DNA of 64,000 nucleotides, from NCBI RefSeq assembly GCF_900446215.1, contig NZ_UAQZ01000001.1, positions 930,001 through 994,000 of the forward strand, in the 5' to 3' direction. Below, piece by piece: positions 26,241-35,362 of the stretch. The position numbers and the translations under genes are program-made. Source of the DNA: Burkholderia cenocepacia (lineage in GTDB: Bacteria > Pseudomonadota > Gammaproteobacteria > Burkholderiales > Burkholderiaceae). The notes under the pieces were generated by a model. It was given only the letters and a program-made list of their open reading frames with translations. It was not told the DNA's origin and made no database searches. The first letter of the stretch is position 1, and each line of letters begins with the position of its first letter.

Positions 26241-26513
26241 TCAATAACCGCTCTTCTTCTTGCACGCGAAGAGAAGATTTCGCACGGCGTCATCCGTCGA
26301 TTGCTGGATCACGTCGAAATCTCCGTTGCACATGGCCCGGGCATTGTCCGTGCAATTGCTCCAGTCGCTGCCGGTGCATTGCACCTGAGTGGTCGGGCGC
26401 CCGTCCGAAGTGAACAGCGGAGCACCGCCACCGCACCCGCCGAGCCCTGCAACCAGAGCCAACATCACGGCCGCCCGAGGCCACCGACAGACCGACGCAA
26501 GCATGTGTTTCAT
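26241..26513 (-). CDS. Small putative lipoprotein
   Basis: 90 residues. Hydrophobic leader WPRAAVMLALVAGLGGC with lipobox LGGC (Cys near residue 27), then a soluble part with five more cysteines (QCTGSDWSNC, MCNGDF, LFACKKK) that may form disulphides. No family recognised. ATG 26513 is preceded by a weak GACGGGAACC. It follows the BON-type gene on the same strand, 61 bp away. Confidence 0.7.
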   Translation of the reverse strand: MKHMLASVCRWPRAAVMLALVAGLGGCGGGAPLFTSDGRPTTQVQCTGSDWSNCTDNARAMCNGDFDVIQQSTDDAVRNLLFACKKKSGY

Positions 26514-26574
26514 TATGGTTCCCGTCAACCTTTTTTTGAATGTCGCGAGTATGCCATGGGCGGCCCGTCGAGCG

Positions 26575-27102
26575 TCAGTCCGGCGCGCGGTCGGGTTGTC
26601 CGCGCGCCTTGTACGGCAAGCGCTTGCGCGGATCGTCGGTGATGCGAATGAACACCTGCTCGACGTCCGGAATTGCCTCGAATTCACGTTGCAACGCCTG
26701 GCGATCGACGCTCGTATCCGCACATCCTTCGACGTAGATGAAACGTCGCTGCACGGTAATCCACAGGCTCGTGCCGCGCAGACGATCGGAGCCCGCGAAG
26801 TGCGCCTTCGCCGCATCGGCGATCGACGCGTCGTACATATACGAGTTCGGCTTCGTGCAGCGATGGGCGAGCCAGCAGGTCGTGCCGCGTTCGGCGCGGT
26901 AGTGCGCATCGTCCGTCATCTCCGCGCGCGTCATCCACGGGCCGAGCGGCAACGGGCATTCGGCGACGTCCTGCGACAGCGCGACGAACGGGTCGTTGTA
27001 CCAGTTGCGCCGCGCGTCGGCCGTGTCGGCGTCGCCGGCCTGCGCGAATGCGGAGCTCGCCAGCAACATGGTCAGCCACCCTGCGATGCCGATCCGCTTC
27101 AT
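26575..27102 (-). CDS. Exported BON-like domain protein
   Basis: 175 residues with a signal peptide (KRIGIAGWLTMLLASSAFAQA). The C-terminal half resembles a BON domain (SIADAAKAHFAGSDRLRGTSLWITVQRRFIYVEGCADTSVDRQALQREFEAIPDVEQVFIRIT), a periplasmic lipid- or envelope-binding fold. The first half, with cysteines ECPLPLGPW and TTCWLAHRC, is unrecognised. No Shine-Dalgarno lies between its ATG and the insertion sequence edge at about 27113; an AGGAG at 28535-28539 lies on the far side. Expression is therefore probably disturbed. Confidence 0.7.
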   Translation of the reverse strand: MKRIGIAGWLTMLLASSAFAQAGDADTADARRNWYNDPFVALSQDVAECPLPLGPWMTRAEMTDDAHYRAERGTTCWLAHRCTKPNSYMYDASIADAAKAHFAGSDRLRGTSLWITVQRRFIYVEGCADTSVDRQALQREFEAIPDVEQVFIRITDDPRKRLPYKARGQPDRAPD

Positions 27103-27112
27103 CGTGATCTAT

Positions 27113-28527
27113 ATGAACGCGTCCCGTTTGCAACAGTTTTCGTGTGTTCAGACAGACAGGATGGGCTGCAGCTCTATATCCGGCCTTGTTGCAGCCAGTA
27201 CTGCCGCTGCGGGCCCCTATGAAATTCGCTGACTCGCGCCTCATTCTCCTGGCGAGCTCGAAGCTCTTACCACGATTCAGGTTTAGCGAGTCCCGGTCCT
27301 ACCTGGCTTGTCATCACACTCGATTCCTGCGCAACCTTTCGACGTTCACCCAGTGTTAAACGTTGATCTTCAACGTGGCATTCACCGATCAGGCCGGCTT
27401 CACGCTCACGTAACCCTTTTGGTACGGCCGGTCATGGGCCAGTACAGCCCAGATCGTCCGTGCCATCTTGTTGGCCAGTGCGACGATCACCACATTCGGC
27501 GGTCGCCGCTTCTTCATCTGCTCGATCCACTCACCGGGCTCTTTCGCATGCGTCAGCACGCTTCGTGCCCCGTGAATCAGTAGCGTGCGCAGATACATGT
27601 CGCCCCTCTTGCTGATCCCGTGTAAGTTCACCTTACCGCCCGAGCCGGTCTGCTTCGGCACTAACCCGGCCCACGCCGCGAACTCTCGTCCCGAGCTGAA
27701 CGCCTTCGGGTCGCCCATCATTGCTACCGCTGCGGTGGCCGTCAGCAAACCTACGCCCGGTATCTCGCTAATCGCCTTCACCGCCTTGTCTTCCTTCTTC
27801 CATTCGCGCATCCGGCGTTCGATTTCCGCGATCTGCTCGTCGAGCTTTGCCAACCCGTTCCATTGCTCGCGCAACGTATCGATTAGCGCCGCTGGCAAGC
27901 GCTCCGCGATTCGGCCAAGCACGGCCGGTATTTCCTTGTCCAGCTTCGCCCGCCCCTTGCTCATTACCTCCCCGTATTCCGTCAGCAAACCTCGCAATCC
28001 GTTGACCTGCATCGTGCGGAACTTCACCAACTGCTCGCGCATCCGGTGCAGTGCTACCATCGCCTGCTGCATCTCGGTCTTCACCGCCACCGGCTTGCCG
28101 GGTTGCTGTACCGCCAGCCAGATCGCCCGTGCGTCCGCCGCATCGTTCTTGTTGCGGATGTTGAACGCCTTCACGAACTCGGCCGGCATCAGCCTGACCT
28201 CGTGACCCATCTGCGTCAATTGCCGCGCCCAATGGTGGGCTCCGCCACACGCTTCCATCCCGATAAGACAGGCCGCGCGGTTCGCGAAGAACTCAAGGAA
28301 TTTCGCCCGCTTGATTGCCTTATTCACGATCCCGCCGGTTTCCCTATCAACGTAGTGCACTTGGAAAACCTGCTTGGCGACGTCGACTCCTACGGCCATA
28401 CTGTTCATCGTGGATCCTCCGGTTGCCGGGAAATGCGTGCATTTTCCACTTGGGCACATCGATGCCGTTGGCCCGTGAGGGTCCACCCCTTTTTCTGCTC
28501 TCACGTTCACGGGTGGGACGCGTTCAT
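27113..28527 (-). mobile_element. IS110-family (IS1111-like) insertion sequence
   Basis: About 1.4 kb around a complete IS110-type transposase. A 13-bp inverted repeat, ATGAACGCGTCCC at 27113-27125 and GGGACGCGTTCAT at 28515-28527, brackets it. IS1111-group elements carry short subterminal repeats of this size, and the length fits the group. No target duplication is seen, as expected for IS110. True ends may lie a few bases outside the repeats. Base composition inside is less GC-rich than the neighbours. Confidence 0.8.
27389..28408 (-). CDS. IS110-family transposase (DEDD)
   Basis: 339 residues. N-terminal RuvC-like DEDD domain: VGVDVAKQVFQVHYVD (first Asp), CLIGMEACGGAHHWARQL (Glu) and NIRNKNDAADARAIWLAVQQ (two Asp). 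C-terminal transposase-20 domain: ISEIPGVGLLTATAAVAMMGDPKAF, FAAWAGLVPKQTGSGGKVNLHGISKRGDMYLRTLLIHGAR (with the catalytic Ser of the family). The frame opens at 28510, but ATG 28408 fits the family start. It appears intact, so the element may still move. Confidence 0.93.
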   Translation of the reverse strand: MNSMAVGVDVAKQVFQVHYVDRETGGIVNKAIKRAKFLEFFANRAACLIGMEACGGAHHWARQLTQMGHEVRLMPAEFVKAFNIRNKNDAADARAIWLAVQQPGKPVAVKTEMQQAMVALHRMREQLVKFRTMQVNGLRGLLTEYGEVMSKGRAKLDKEIPAVLGRIAERLPAALIDTLREQWNGLAKLDEQIAEIERRMREWKKEDKAVKAISEIPGVGLLTATAAVAMMGDPKAFSSGREFAAWAGLVPKQTGSGGKVNLHGISKRGDMYLRTLLIHGARSVLTHAKEPGEWIEQMKKRRPPNVVIVALANKMARTIWAVLAHDRPYQKGYVSVKPA

Positions 28528-28582
28528 TTCAATTCTCCTGTTCGATGCGTTACATCGGGCCGCATCGGCATCGCCGATCGGC

Positions 28583-30070
<1,488 letters not shown>

Positions 30071-30103
30071 CGTGTCTTCGTCTCCGTGTATCGTCGACCG
30101 GAT

Positions 30104-30140
30104 GTCTCCGGAACGAGACGGATTATCTCACTATGGAGAC
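30104..30140. promoter_or_regulatory. Two upstream activator sites, consensus RTCTC-N6-GAGAC
   Basis: 30104-30119 reads GTCTC-CGGAAC-GAGAC and 30125-30140 reads ATCTC-ACTATG-GAGAC. They share arm and spacer length with the stronger site at 30202-30223 and lie about 165-200 bp upstream of the sigma-54 promoter, the enhancer distance. Confidence 0.65.
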
Positions 30141-30201
30141 ACGTCGCAATGCGTTGTCCGGGAATGCCCTGCACGATTTCGACGGGTGACCGGATGGCCG
30201 A

Positions 30202-30223
30202 AACGTCTCCGGATGGAGACGTT
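30202..30223. promoter_or_regulatory. Main activator operator, perfect 9-bp dyad
   Basis: AACGTCTCC-GGAT-GGAGACGTT is a perfect inverted repeat containing GTCTC-N6-GAGAC. It lies about 85-100 bp upstream of the -24/-12 element, an ideal enhancer position for the divergent sigma-54 regulator. Confidence 0.72.
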
Positions 30224-30304
30224 TTATGTAGAATCGTCAGACTTGCGCCGGCGCGGGCCCGCCGGCCGCCGGCGGACCCATGTCCGGCGGCGCAATCCGG
30301 CCGA

Positions 30305-30320
30305 TGGCACGAAACCTGCA
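30305..30320 (+). promoter_or_regulatory. Sigma-54 (-24/-12) promoter of the GntP permease
   Basis: TGGCACGAAACCTGCA: GG and GC are 10 nt apart and TGGCACG matches the -24 consensus fully. It lies 66 bp upstream of the permease start and downstream of three dyads. Confidence 0.82.
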
Positions 30321-30386
30321 CGAACCTGAGCCGGTCCGCGGCGCGTCGCGCGATCGAACAACAACCAAAGCCATTAGGAGACTCCC

Positions 30387-31790
30387 TTGTCTTTCGTGAT
30401 CGTCCTCGCCGCGCTGGCGTTCCTGATGTTCGCCGCGTATCGCGGCTACAGCGTGATCCTGTTCGCGCCGATCGCCGCGCTCGGCGCGGTGCTCCTGACC
30501 GAACCCGCCGCCGTCGCACCGGTCTTCTCCGGCATCTTCATGGAGAAGATGGTCGGCTTCGTCAAACTGTACTTCCCGGTCTTCATGCTCGGCGCCGTGT
30601 TCGGCAAGGTGATCGAACTGTCCGGGTTCTCCGAATCGATCGTCCATGCGGCGATCCGCTACATCGGCCGCTCGCGCGCGAATGCGGTGATCGTCGCGGT
30701 GTGCGCGCTGCTCACCTATGGCGGTGTCTCGCTGTTCGTCGTGGTGTTCGCGGTCTATCCGTTCGCGGCCGAACTCTATCGCCAGAGCAACATCCCGAAA
30801 CGACTGATGCCCGGCGCGATCGCCCTCGGCGCGTTCTCGTTCACGATGGATTCGCTGCCCGGCACGCCGCAGATCCAGAACATCATCCCGACCACGTTCT
30901 TCAAGACGACCGCCTGGGCCGCGCCCGCGCTCGGTACGATCGGCTCGCTGTTCATCATCGTCGTCGGCCTCACGTATCTCGAATGGCGCCGCCGTTCGGC
31001 GATGGCGAAGGGCGAAGGCTACGGCACGTCGCTCGTCAACGAGCCGGAACGCGTCGAGGCGAAGGCGCTGCCCCATCCCGCGCTGGCGATCCTGCCGCTG
31101 ATCCTCGTCGGCGTGTCGAACTTCGCGTTCACGAAGCTGATCCCGCAGTGGTACGGTGCCGCGTCGTACACGGTCGCGCCGGACGTGCTGCCCGGCGTGC
31201 ACGCGCCGGTCACGACGTCGATCAAGACCGTCGTCGCGATCTGGTCGGTCGAGGCTGCGCTGCTGCTCGGTATCGTGCTGGTCGTGCTGACGGCATTCAA
31301 GCGTGTCAGCGACCGCTTCGCGGCCGGCTCCAAGGCCGCCGTCGCCGGCGCGCTGCTCGCCGCGATGAACACCGCGTCGGAATACGGCTTCGGCGGCGTG
31401 ATCGCCGCGCTGCCGGGCTTCCTCGTCGTCAGCGATGCGTTGAAGAGCATCCCGAACCCGCTCGTCAACGCTGCCGTGTCGGTCAGCTCGCTCGCCGGCA
31501 TCACGGGCTCGGCGTCCGGCGGCATGAGCATCGCGCTCGCCGCGATGTCGGACCTGTTCATCAAGGGCGCACAGGCGGCCAACATCCCGATGGACGTACT
31601 GCACCGGGTCGTCGCGATGGCGAGCGGCGGCATGGACACGCTCCCGCACAACGGCGCGGTCATCACGCTGCTCGCGGTCACGGGCCTCACGCACCGCGAG
31701 TCGTATCGCGACATCTTCGCGGTCACCGTCATCAAGACGCTCGCGGTGTTCTTCGTGATCGCCGTCTACTACGCCACGGGGCTCGTGTAA
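30387..31790 (+). CDS. GntP-family permease
   Basis: 467 residues, about 12-14 hydrophobic segments, with family motifs ILFAPIAALGAVLL, FPVFMLGAVFGKVIELSG, LLTYGGVSLFVVVFAVYPFAAELYR and MPGAIALGAFSFTMDSLPGTPQIQNIIPT. The family imports gluconate and other small hydroxy acids; in betaproteobacteria members next to sigma-54 regulators are often linked to hydroxybutyrate use, but the substrate is not decided here. Start is TTG 30387, fixed by TAGGAG at 30375-30380. Driven by the sigma-54 promoter at 30305. Confidence 0.9.
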   Translation: MSFVIVLAALAFLMFAAYRGYSVILFAPIAALGAVLLTEPAAVAPVFSGIFMEKMVGFVKLYFPVFMLGAVFGKVIELSGFSESIVHAAIRYIGRSRANAVIVAVCALLTYGGVSLFVVVFAVYPFAAELYRQSNIPKRLMPGAIALGAFSFTMDSLPGTPQIQNIIPTTFFKTTAWAAPALGTIGSLFIIVVGLTYLEWRRRSAMAKGEGYGTSLVNEPERVEAKALPHPALAILPLILVGVSNFAFTKLIPQWYGAASYTVAPDVLPGVHAPVTTSIKTVVAIWSVEAALLLGIVLVVLTAFKRVSDRFAAGSKAAVAGALLAAMNTASEYGFGGVIAALPGFLVVSDALKSIPNPLVNAAVSVSSLAGITGSASGGMSIALAAMSDLFIKGAQAANIPMDVLHRVVAMASGGMDTLPHNGAVITLLAVTGLTHRESYRDIFAVTVIKTLAVFFVIAVYYATGLV

Positions 31791-32135
31791 GCCCTGGCAT
31801 CGAGGCGGCGTTCGTCCGTCGCCGTCCGCATCGCGTTTCAGGATCGGACCGCATGCGCACCGGAACGGATTCCGGAATGCGCATCCGGTCCGATTTCATT
31901 TCCCTGCCCGGCCAATCAGGTCCAATCCACGCCACCGTGCCCGCGCGCGCGTGGGGCCGCCCGGCCGCATTGCGCGGCCCCGCCGCCATCCGCCGATTGT
32001 TGCCGGGAACAAAACACTGCGTTGGGCGCGATCGCATTTTTCACACCTCCGCCCGGGCCTACACTGGTTTCAATGTCGCCTGGCGCTTCGACGAACGAAG
32101 CGCTGCGATTCACCGGAATCGTGGAGGTCCCGATC
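31791..32135. other. 345-bp intergenic region with terminator
   Basis: No gene. It contains the permease terminator at 31843-31898. The remainder is GC-rich spacer and the promoter region of the DUF4148 gene; no clear -35/-10 is called. Confidence 0.5.
31843..31898 (+). terminator. Terminator of the GntP permease gene
   Basis: Long imperfect stem: outer arms ATCGGACCG / CGGTCCGAT, inner ATGCGCA and CGGAA/TTCCG pairs, followed by TTTCATTT. 53 bp after the permease stop. Confidence 0.7.
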
Positions 32136-32387
32136 ATGAAGCGCCTGATCCCTGCCGTCGCCATCGCCCTGGCCGTCTCGGCCCCGTTTGCCGCGCAAGC
32201 CCAGTCGAACCAGCCGCTCACGCGCGCGCAGGTCCACGCCGAAGTCAAGGCGCTCAAGCAGGCCGGCTTCCAGTCGAGCGACTGGTTCTATCCGGCCAGC
32301 ATCATGTCCGCCGAAGCGAAGATCGCCCGCCAGCACGACGCCGGATACGGCAGCGACCGCGGCGCGTCGTCGCAGTCGGGCCGGTAA
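32136..32387 (+). CDS. DUF4148 small exported protein
   Basis: 83 residues: signal peptide (MKRLIPAVAIALAVSAPFAAQAQ), then the DUF4148 core LTRAQVHAEVKALKQAGFQSSDWFYPASIMSAEAKIAR, common in multiple copies in Burkholderia. Function unknown; periplasmic. ATG 32136 follows GTGGAGGTCCCGATC, which rejects the longer frame from 32022. Confidence 0.85.
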   Translation: MKRLIPAVAIALAVSAPFAAQAQSNQPLTRAQVHAEVKALKQAGFQSSDWFYPASIMSAEAKIARQHDAGYGSDRGASSQSGR

Positions 32388-32426
32388 CGGAACGTCCGGC
32401 CCGCTCGACGATGCGCTCGCGCGTCG

Positions 32427-34022
32427 TTACGCCTTCACGGGCTGGATCAGCTTCGCGCACGCCGCCGCCTGCGGATCGCCGGCCGGCAGCTTCCCGCACA
32501 CGCCGTCGAACTGCTTGACGACCGACTTGACCGACGCATCGTGCGCGCCGCTGGCGCGCCAGCGGTTCAGTTGCGTGACGACCTTGGTCAGCGCGCGCAG
32601 GTTCGCGCCGTAGAACGCGTCGCGGGTCTTGTCGGCCTGCGCGAGCACACTGGCGGCAATTCCTTCGATGCGCGCCGCATCGTTCGGCGCCAGTTCAACC
32701 GCATTCGCGAAGTAAGTCGCGCCCCAGCGCAGCTTCGTCGCCGGCCCGTTCGCCGAGTCGTACGCCTTGCGATACCAGTCGAGTGCCGCCGCCTTGTCGC
32801 CGCGCGCCTTCGCGTTCGCGGCCAACCCCGACATGAAATAGTACGGCGTGGACGAACGCGGCAGCTCGGCCTTCAGCAACGCATCCGATTCGTCGTACAA
32901 GCCGGCGTCGGTCAGCGTGTCCGCGCCTTCACTGACGAGCGCCTGCCGCTCGTACGCGTTCGCCGCGCCCTGCACCGACGCGGCGATCTGCTTGCGCGCG
33001 GTGTCGGCCAGCGCCGGTGCCGCAGCCGGCGTGCCCTTGCGCGCATCGCCGCGCGCGAGCAACACGCGGCCGTGCAGCGCCATCAGCCGGTCGATCGACG
33101 ACAGCGTGGTGTCGGTCGACAGGCGCGCCAGCGCCGTGTCGTACGCGCCGCGCAATTTCGTGCGCTGCGCGTCGTCGCCGCCGAGATACGCGACCACGCG
33201 CGCAGGGGCCGCGACCAGCACGTCCGAATCGGCCCGCGACAGCGCGGCATCGTGCAGCACCGTGCGCAGCGAATCGGCCAGCGCGGCCTTGTCGAGCGCA
33301 CCGGCCTGCGTCGGGTCGTCCGACGCGGCGACCACCGCCGACTTCAGCGCGAAGCGCGCCGCTTCGGCTTTCGCCCCGGCCGCCCGTGCGCGTTGCGCGA
33401 GCGACTGCAGCGTCTGCGCGACACGATCGGCCGGCACCGGCAGCGCACCGTCGGTATCCCATGAATAGTCGGCCAGCAGGCGCCATTCGTCCGGCGTCAG
33501 CGACGCGCCGTTCTTCAGCGCCGTCGCGAGCGTCTGCCGCACCGGGTGCGCGGCCGTCATCCCGAGCGACAGCGCCTGCATGTAGCGGTCGAGATCGGCT
33601 TCGCCCGGCAGCCGCGTCACTTCGGTGCCGTCGGGGCGGAACAGGATCATCGTCGGATAGCCGTGCACCTTGAAACGCTCGCCGAGCTTCTGCGCGCTCT
33701 CGGTATCGCCGTCGAGATACACGGGCACGAAGAACGACGAGCGCGTCTTGAAGGCCTGCTGACTGAAGATCGTCGACTTCACCTGGTTGCACGACGGACA
33801 CCATACCGCGCCCCAGTACAGCAGCAGCGGCTTGCCCTCGCGCTTCGCGAGCGCGAATGCGGCGTCGACGTCGCCGTGTTGCCACGCGATGCCGGGCGGC
33901 AGATGCGCACCGTCGGGCGATGCGTTCGCCACCGGGGCGCCCGCGGGCGCGGCAGCGGCAAGCGCCGCACCGGCGGCGGCGAACAGGCAGGCGGCGGTGA
34001 GATTGCGAAGAACGGTTTTCAT
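32427..34022 (-). CDS. Periplasmic thioredoxin-like protein with long helical C-terminus
   Basis: 531 residues. Signal peptide to about residue 25, then a thioredoxin-like domain at about 45-155: LLLYWGAVWCPSCNQVKSTIFS with active-site CPSC at 75-78 and the cis-Pro HGYPTMILF. The remaining about 370 residues are helical and Ala-rich, with TPR-like pairs (KAAALDWYRKAYDSANGPATKLRWGATYFANAVELAPND). Two Cys near the C-terminus (DGVCGKL, AAACAKL) may be redox partners. Likely an envelope thiol protein, substrate unknown. ATG 34022 is chosen as the start of the signal peptide. Confidence 0.8.
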   Translation of the reverse strand: MKTVLRNLTAACLFAAAGAALAAAAPAGAPVANASPDGAHLPPGIAWQHGDVDAAFALAKREGKPLLLYWGAVWCPSCNQVKSTIFSQQAFKTRSSFFVPVYLDGDTESAQKLGERFKVHGYPTMILFRPDGTEVTRLPGEADLDRYMQALSLGMTAAHPVRQTLATALKNGASLTPDEWRLLADYSWDTDGALPVPADRVAQTLQSLAQRARAAGAKAEAARFALKSAVVAASDDPTQAGALDKAALADSLRTVLHDAALSRADSDVLVAAPARVVAYLGGDDAQRTKLRGAYDTALARLSTDTTLSSIDRLMALHGRVLLARGDARKGTPAAAPALADTARKQIAASVQGAANAYERQALVSEGADTLTDAGLYDESDALLKAELPRSSTPYYFMSGLAANAKARGDKAAALDWYRKAYDSANGPATKLRWGATYFANAVELAPNDAARIEGIAASVLAQADKTRDAFYGANLRALTKVVTQLNRWRASGAHDASVKSVVKQFDGVCGKLPAGDPQAAACAKLIQPVKA

Positions 34023-34281
34023 CGAAGCGGGTTCCGTTGAACAAGACGGTTTCAGGGAGATGCCGCGCACGCAACGAGGGCCGTGAAGCGATGACGACGA
34101 GGCCGGCCGACCTGCAGCGCCGCGCATGCATCGATACGGAAAAGCGAAGCCGGCCGCGGCGACCGGCAAATCGTTCGACGATACGACGGGTACAGCCGAA
34201 GGAAAACGAACGAATTCTCGATTGAATATGACGCGCGGCATCACGGCCGCGTGTGCCGTCACGTCCGCAGCGGCCGGCCCT

Positions 34282-34782
34282 TCACGGCCGCGCCTTGAGC
34301 CGGGCCATGTGATACACGGACGCATGCACGCCGTCGCGCAACGCGTAATCCGGCGATTCGCCCTCGATGCGGAAACCGTGTTTCTCGTAGAGCGCGATCG
34401 CCGCGCGGTTGTCGGTAAACACGGTCAGCTCGAGACGCGTGATGTTCAGCCAGTTCTCCGCGAGATCGATCGCGGCCGCGAGCAACCGGCCGCCGATGCC
34501 GCGCCCGTGACGCGCCGCGTCGACCATCATGCCGAGCGCCGCCGCGTGGCGCCGGCGCGGATTCGGCTCGGGATGCAGACCGAGATGGCCGACCACCGTG
34601 CCGTCGATTTCGGCGACGAGGCTCACGCCGTGCTCGCGCACGTTGTCGAGCCGCTTCCGCCATTTTTCGAGCGACGGAAACGGCTGCTGCAACGTATTCA
34701 TGTACACCGCGGGATGCGCGGCGATCTGCCGGATCGCGTCGACGTCGTGCGTCTCGCTGTGCCGGATCGTGATATCGGTCAT
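34282..34782 (-). CDS. GNAT N-acetyltransferase, YhhY/AaaT-like
   Basis: 166 residues. DITIRHSETHDVDAIRQIAAHPAVYMNTLQQPFPS and RIELTVF-type LELTVFTDNRAAIALYEKHGFRIEGESPDYALRDG match the E. coli YhhY (L-amino acid N-acetyltransferase) pattern along the full length. Acetyl-CoA site is ARHGRGIGGRLLAAAIDLA. It probably acetylates amino acids or analogues. The start ATG 34782 lacks a strong Shine-Dalgarno; the longer frame to 34845 is not like the family. Confidence 0.85.
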   Translation of the reverse strand: MTDITIRHSETHDVDAIRQIAAHPAVYMNTLQQPFPSLEKWRKRLDNVREHGVSLVAEIDGTVVGHLGLHPEPNPRRRHAAALGMMVDAARHGRGIGGRLLAAAIDLAENWLNITRLELTVFTDNRAAIALYEKHGFRIEGESPDYALRDGVHASVYHMARLKARP

Positions 34783-35362
34783 GGGTGGGCCGGTTCCGAA
34801 AAGTCGCGCCGAACGCGCGGACTGCGCAGGCGCGCAGCAACGCATCGAGCTTAGCCGATTTCACGCATTTGAAACACGGGTGTCACGCCGTTGCACGTCA
34901 GGTTGCATCCGCAACCAAGCGCGCTCGCGCGATCCGCGCCCATCCGGAAAATTCTGACCGGTCACGCGTGCGGCGATCGGTAATTTCTTACCGTTTTCGA
35001 TCTCGCATCGCGCTCGAACGAATCGTTGCGCACGCAACGTCACGTGCGCGACATGCGATGTCATTTCTTCATCACGCCTGCGTCATGTCGCGTCCCTAGA
35101 CTGGGCGCCGCCCCAGCCCGGCATGCGCCGGCCCGGTGTGTGCCGACTCCTGCCCCGCGCACCACGAGCGCACGGCGCGTAGGATCGCGACGGCGGCCGC
35201 GGCAGCCGCGCGACGTCGCGCATCGGGCGATGCGCGCACCGCCGCAACAGGCGTCCGATGCGCCCAACGCGCACGCATCGCCGGTCGTTCCGGCGCGAGA
35301 CGACGCCCGGGCACCGTCAGACGAACGCACGAACGCTCCCACCCTCACAGGATCCGAACGCC
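34783..35362. other. 580-bp upstream region of phospholipase C
   Basis: No supported gene. The first 300 bp are relatively AT-rich for this genome and hold the likely phospholipase promoter and Pho-box candidate (35060-35102). Open frames here are arginine/alanine-rich shadows. Confidence 0.5.
35060..35102 (+). promoter_or_regulatory. Possible Pho box and -10 for phospholipase C
   Basis: TCA occurs at exact 11-bp spacing within GTCAT (35060), ATCAC (35071) and GTCAT (35082), the layout of PhoB direct repeats. TAGACT at 35097-35102 would be the -10. Phospholipases C of this type are phosphate-starvation genes in pseudomonads and Burkholderia, which supports the reading. Confidence 0.35.
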
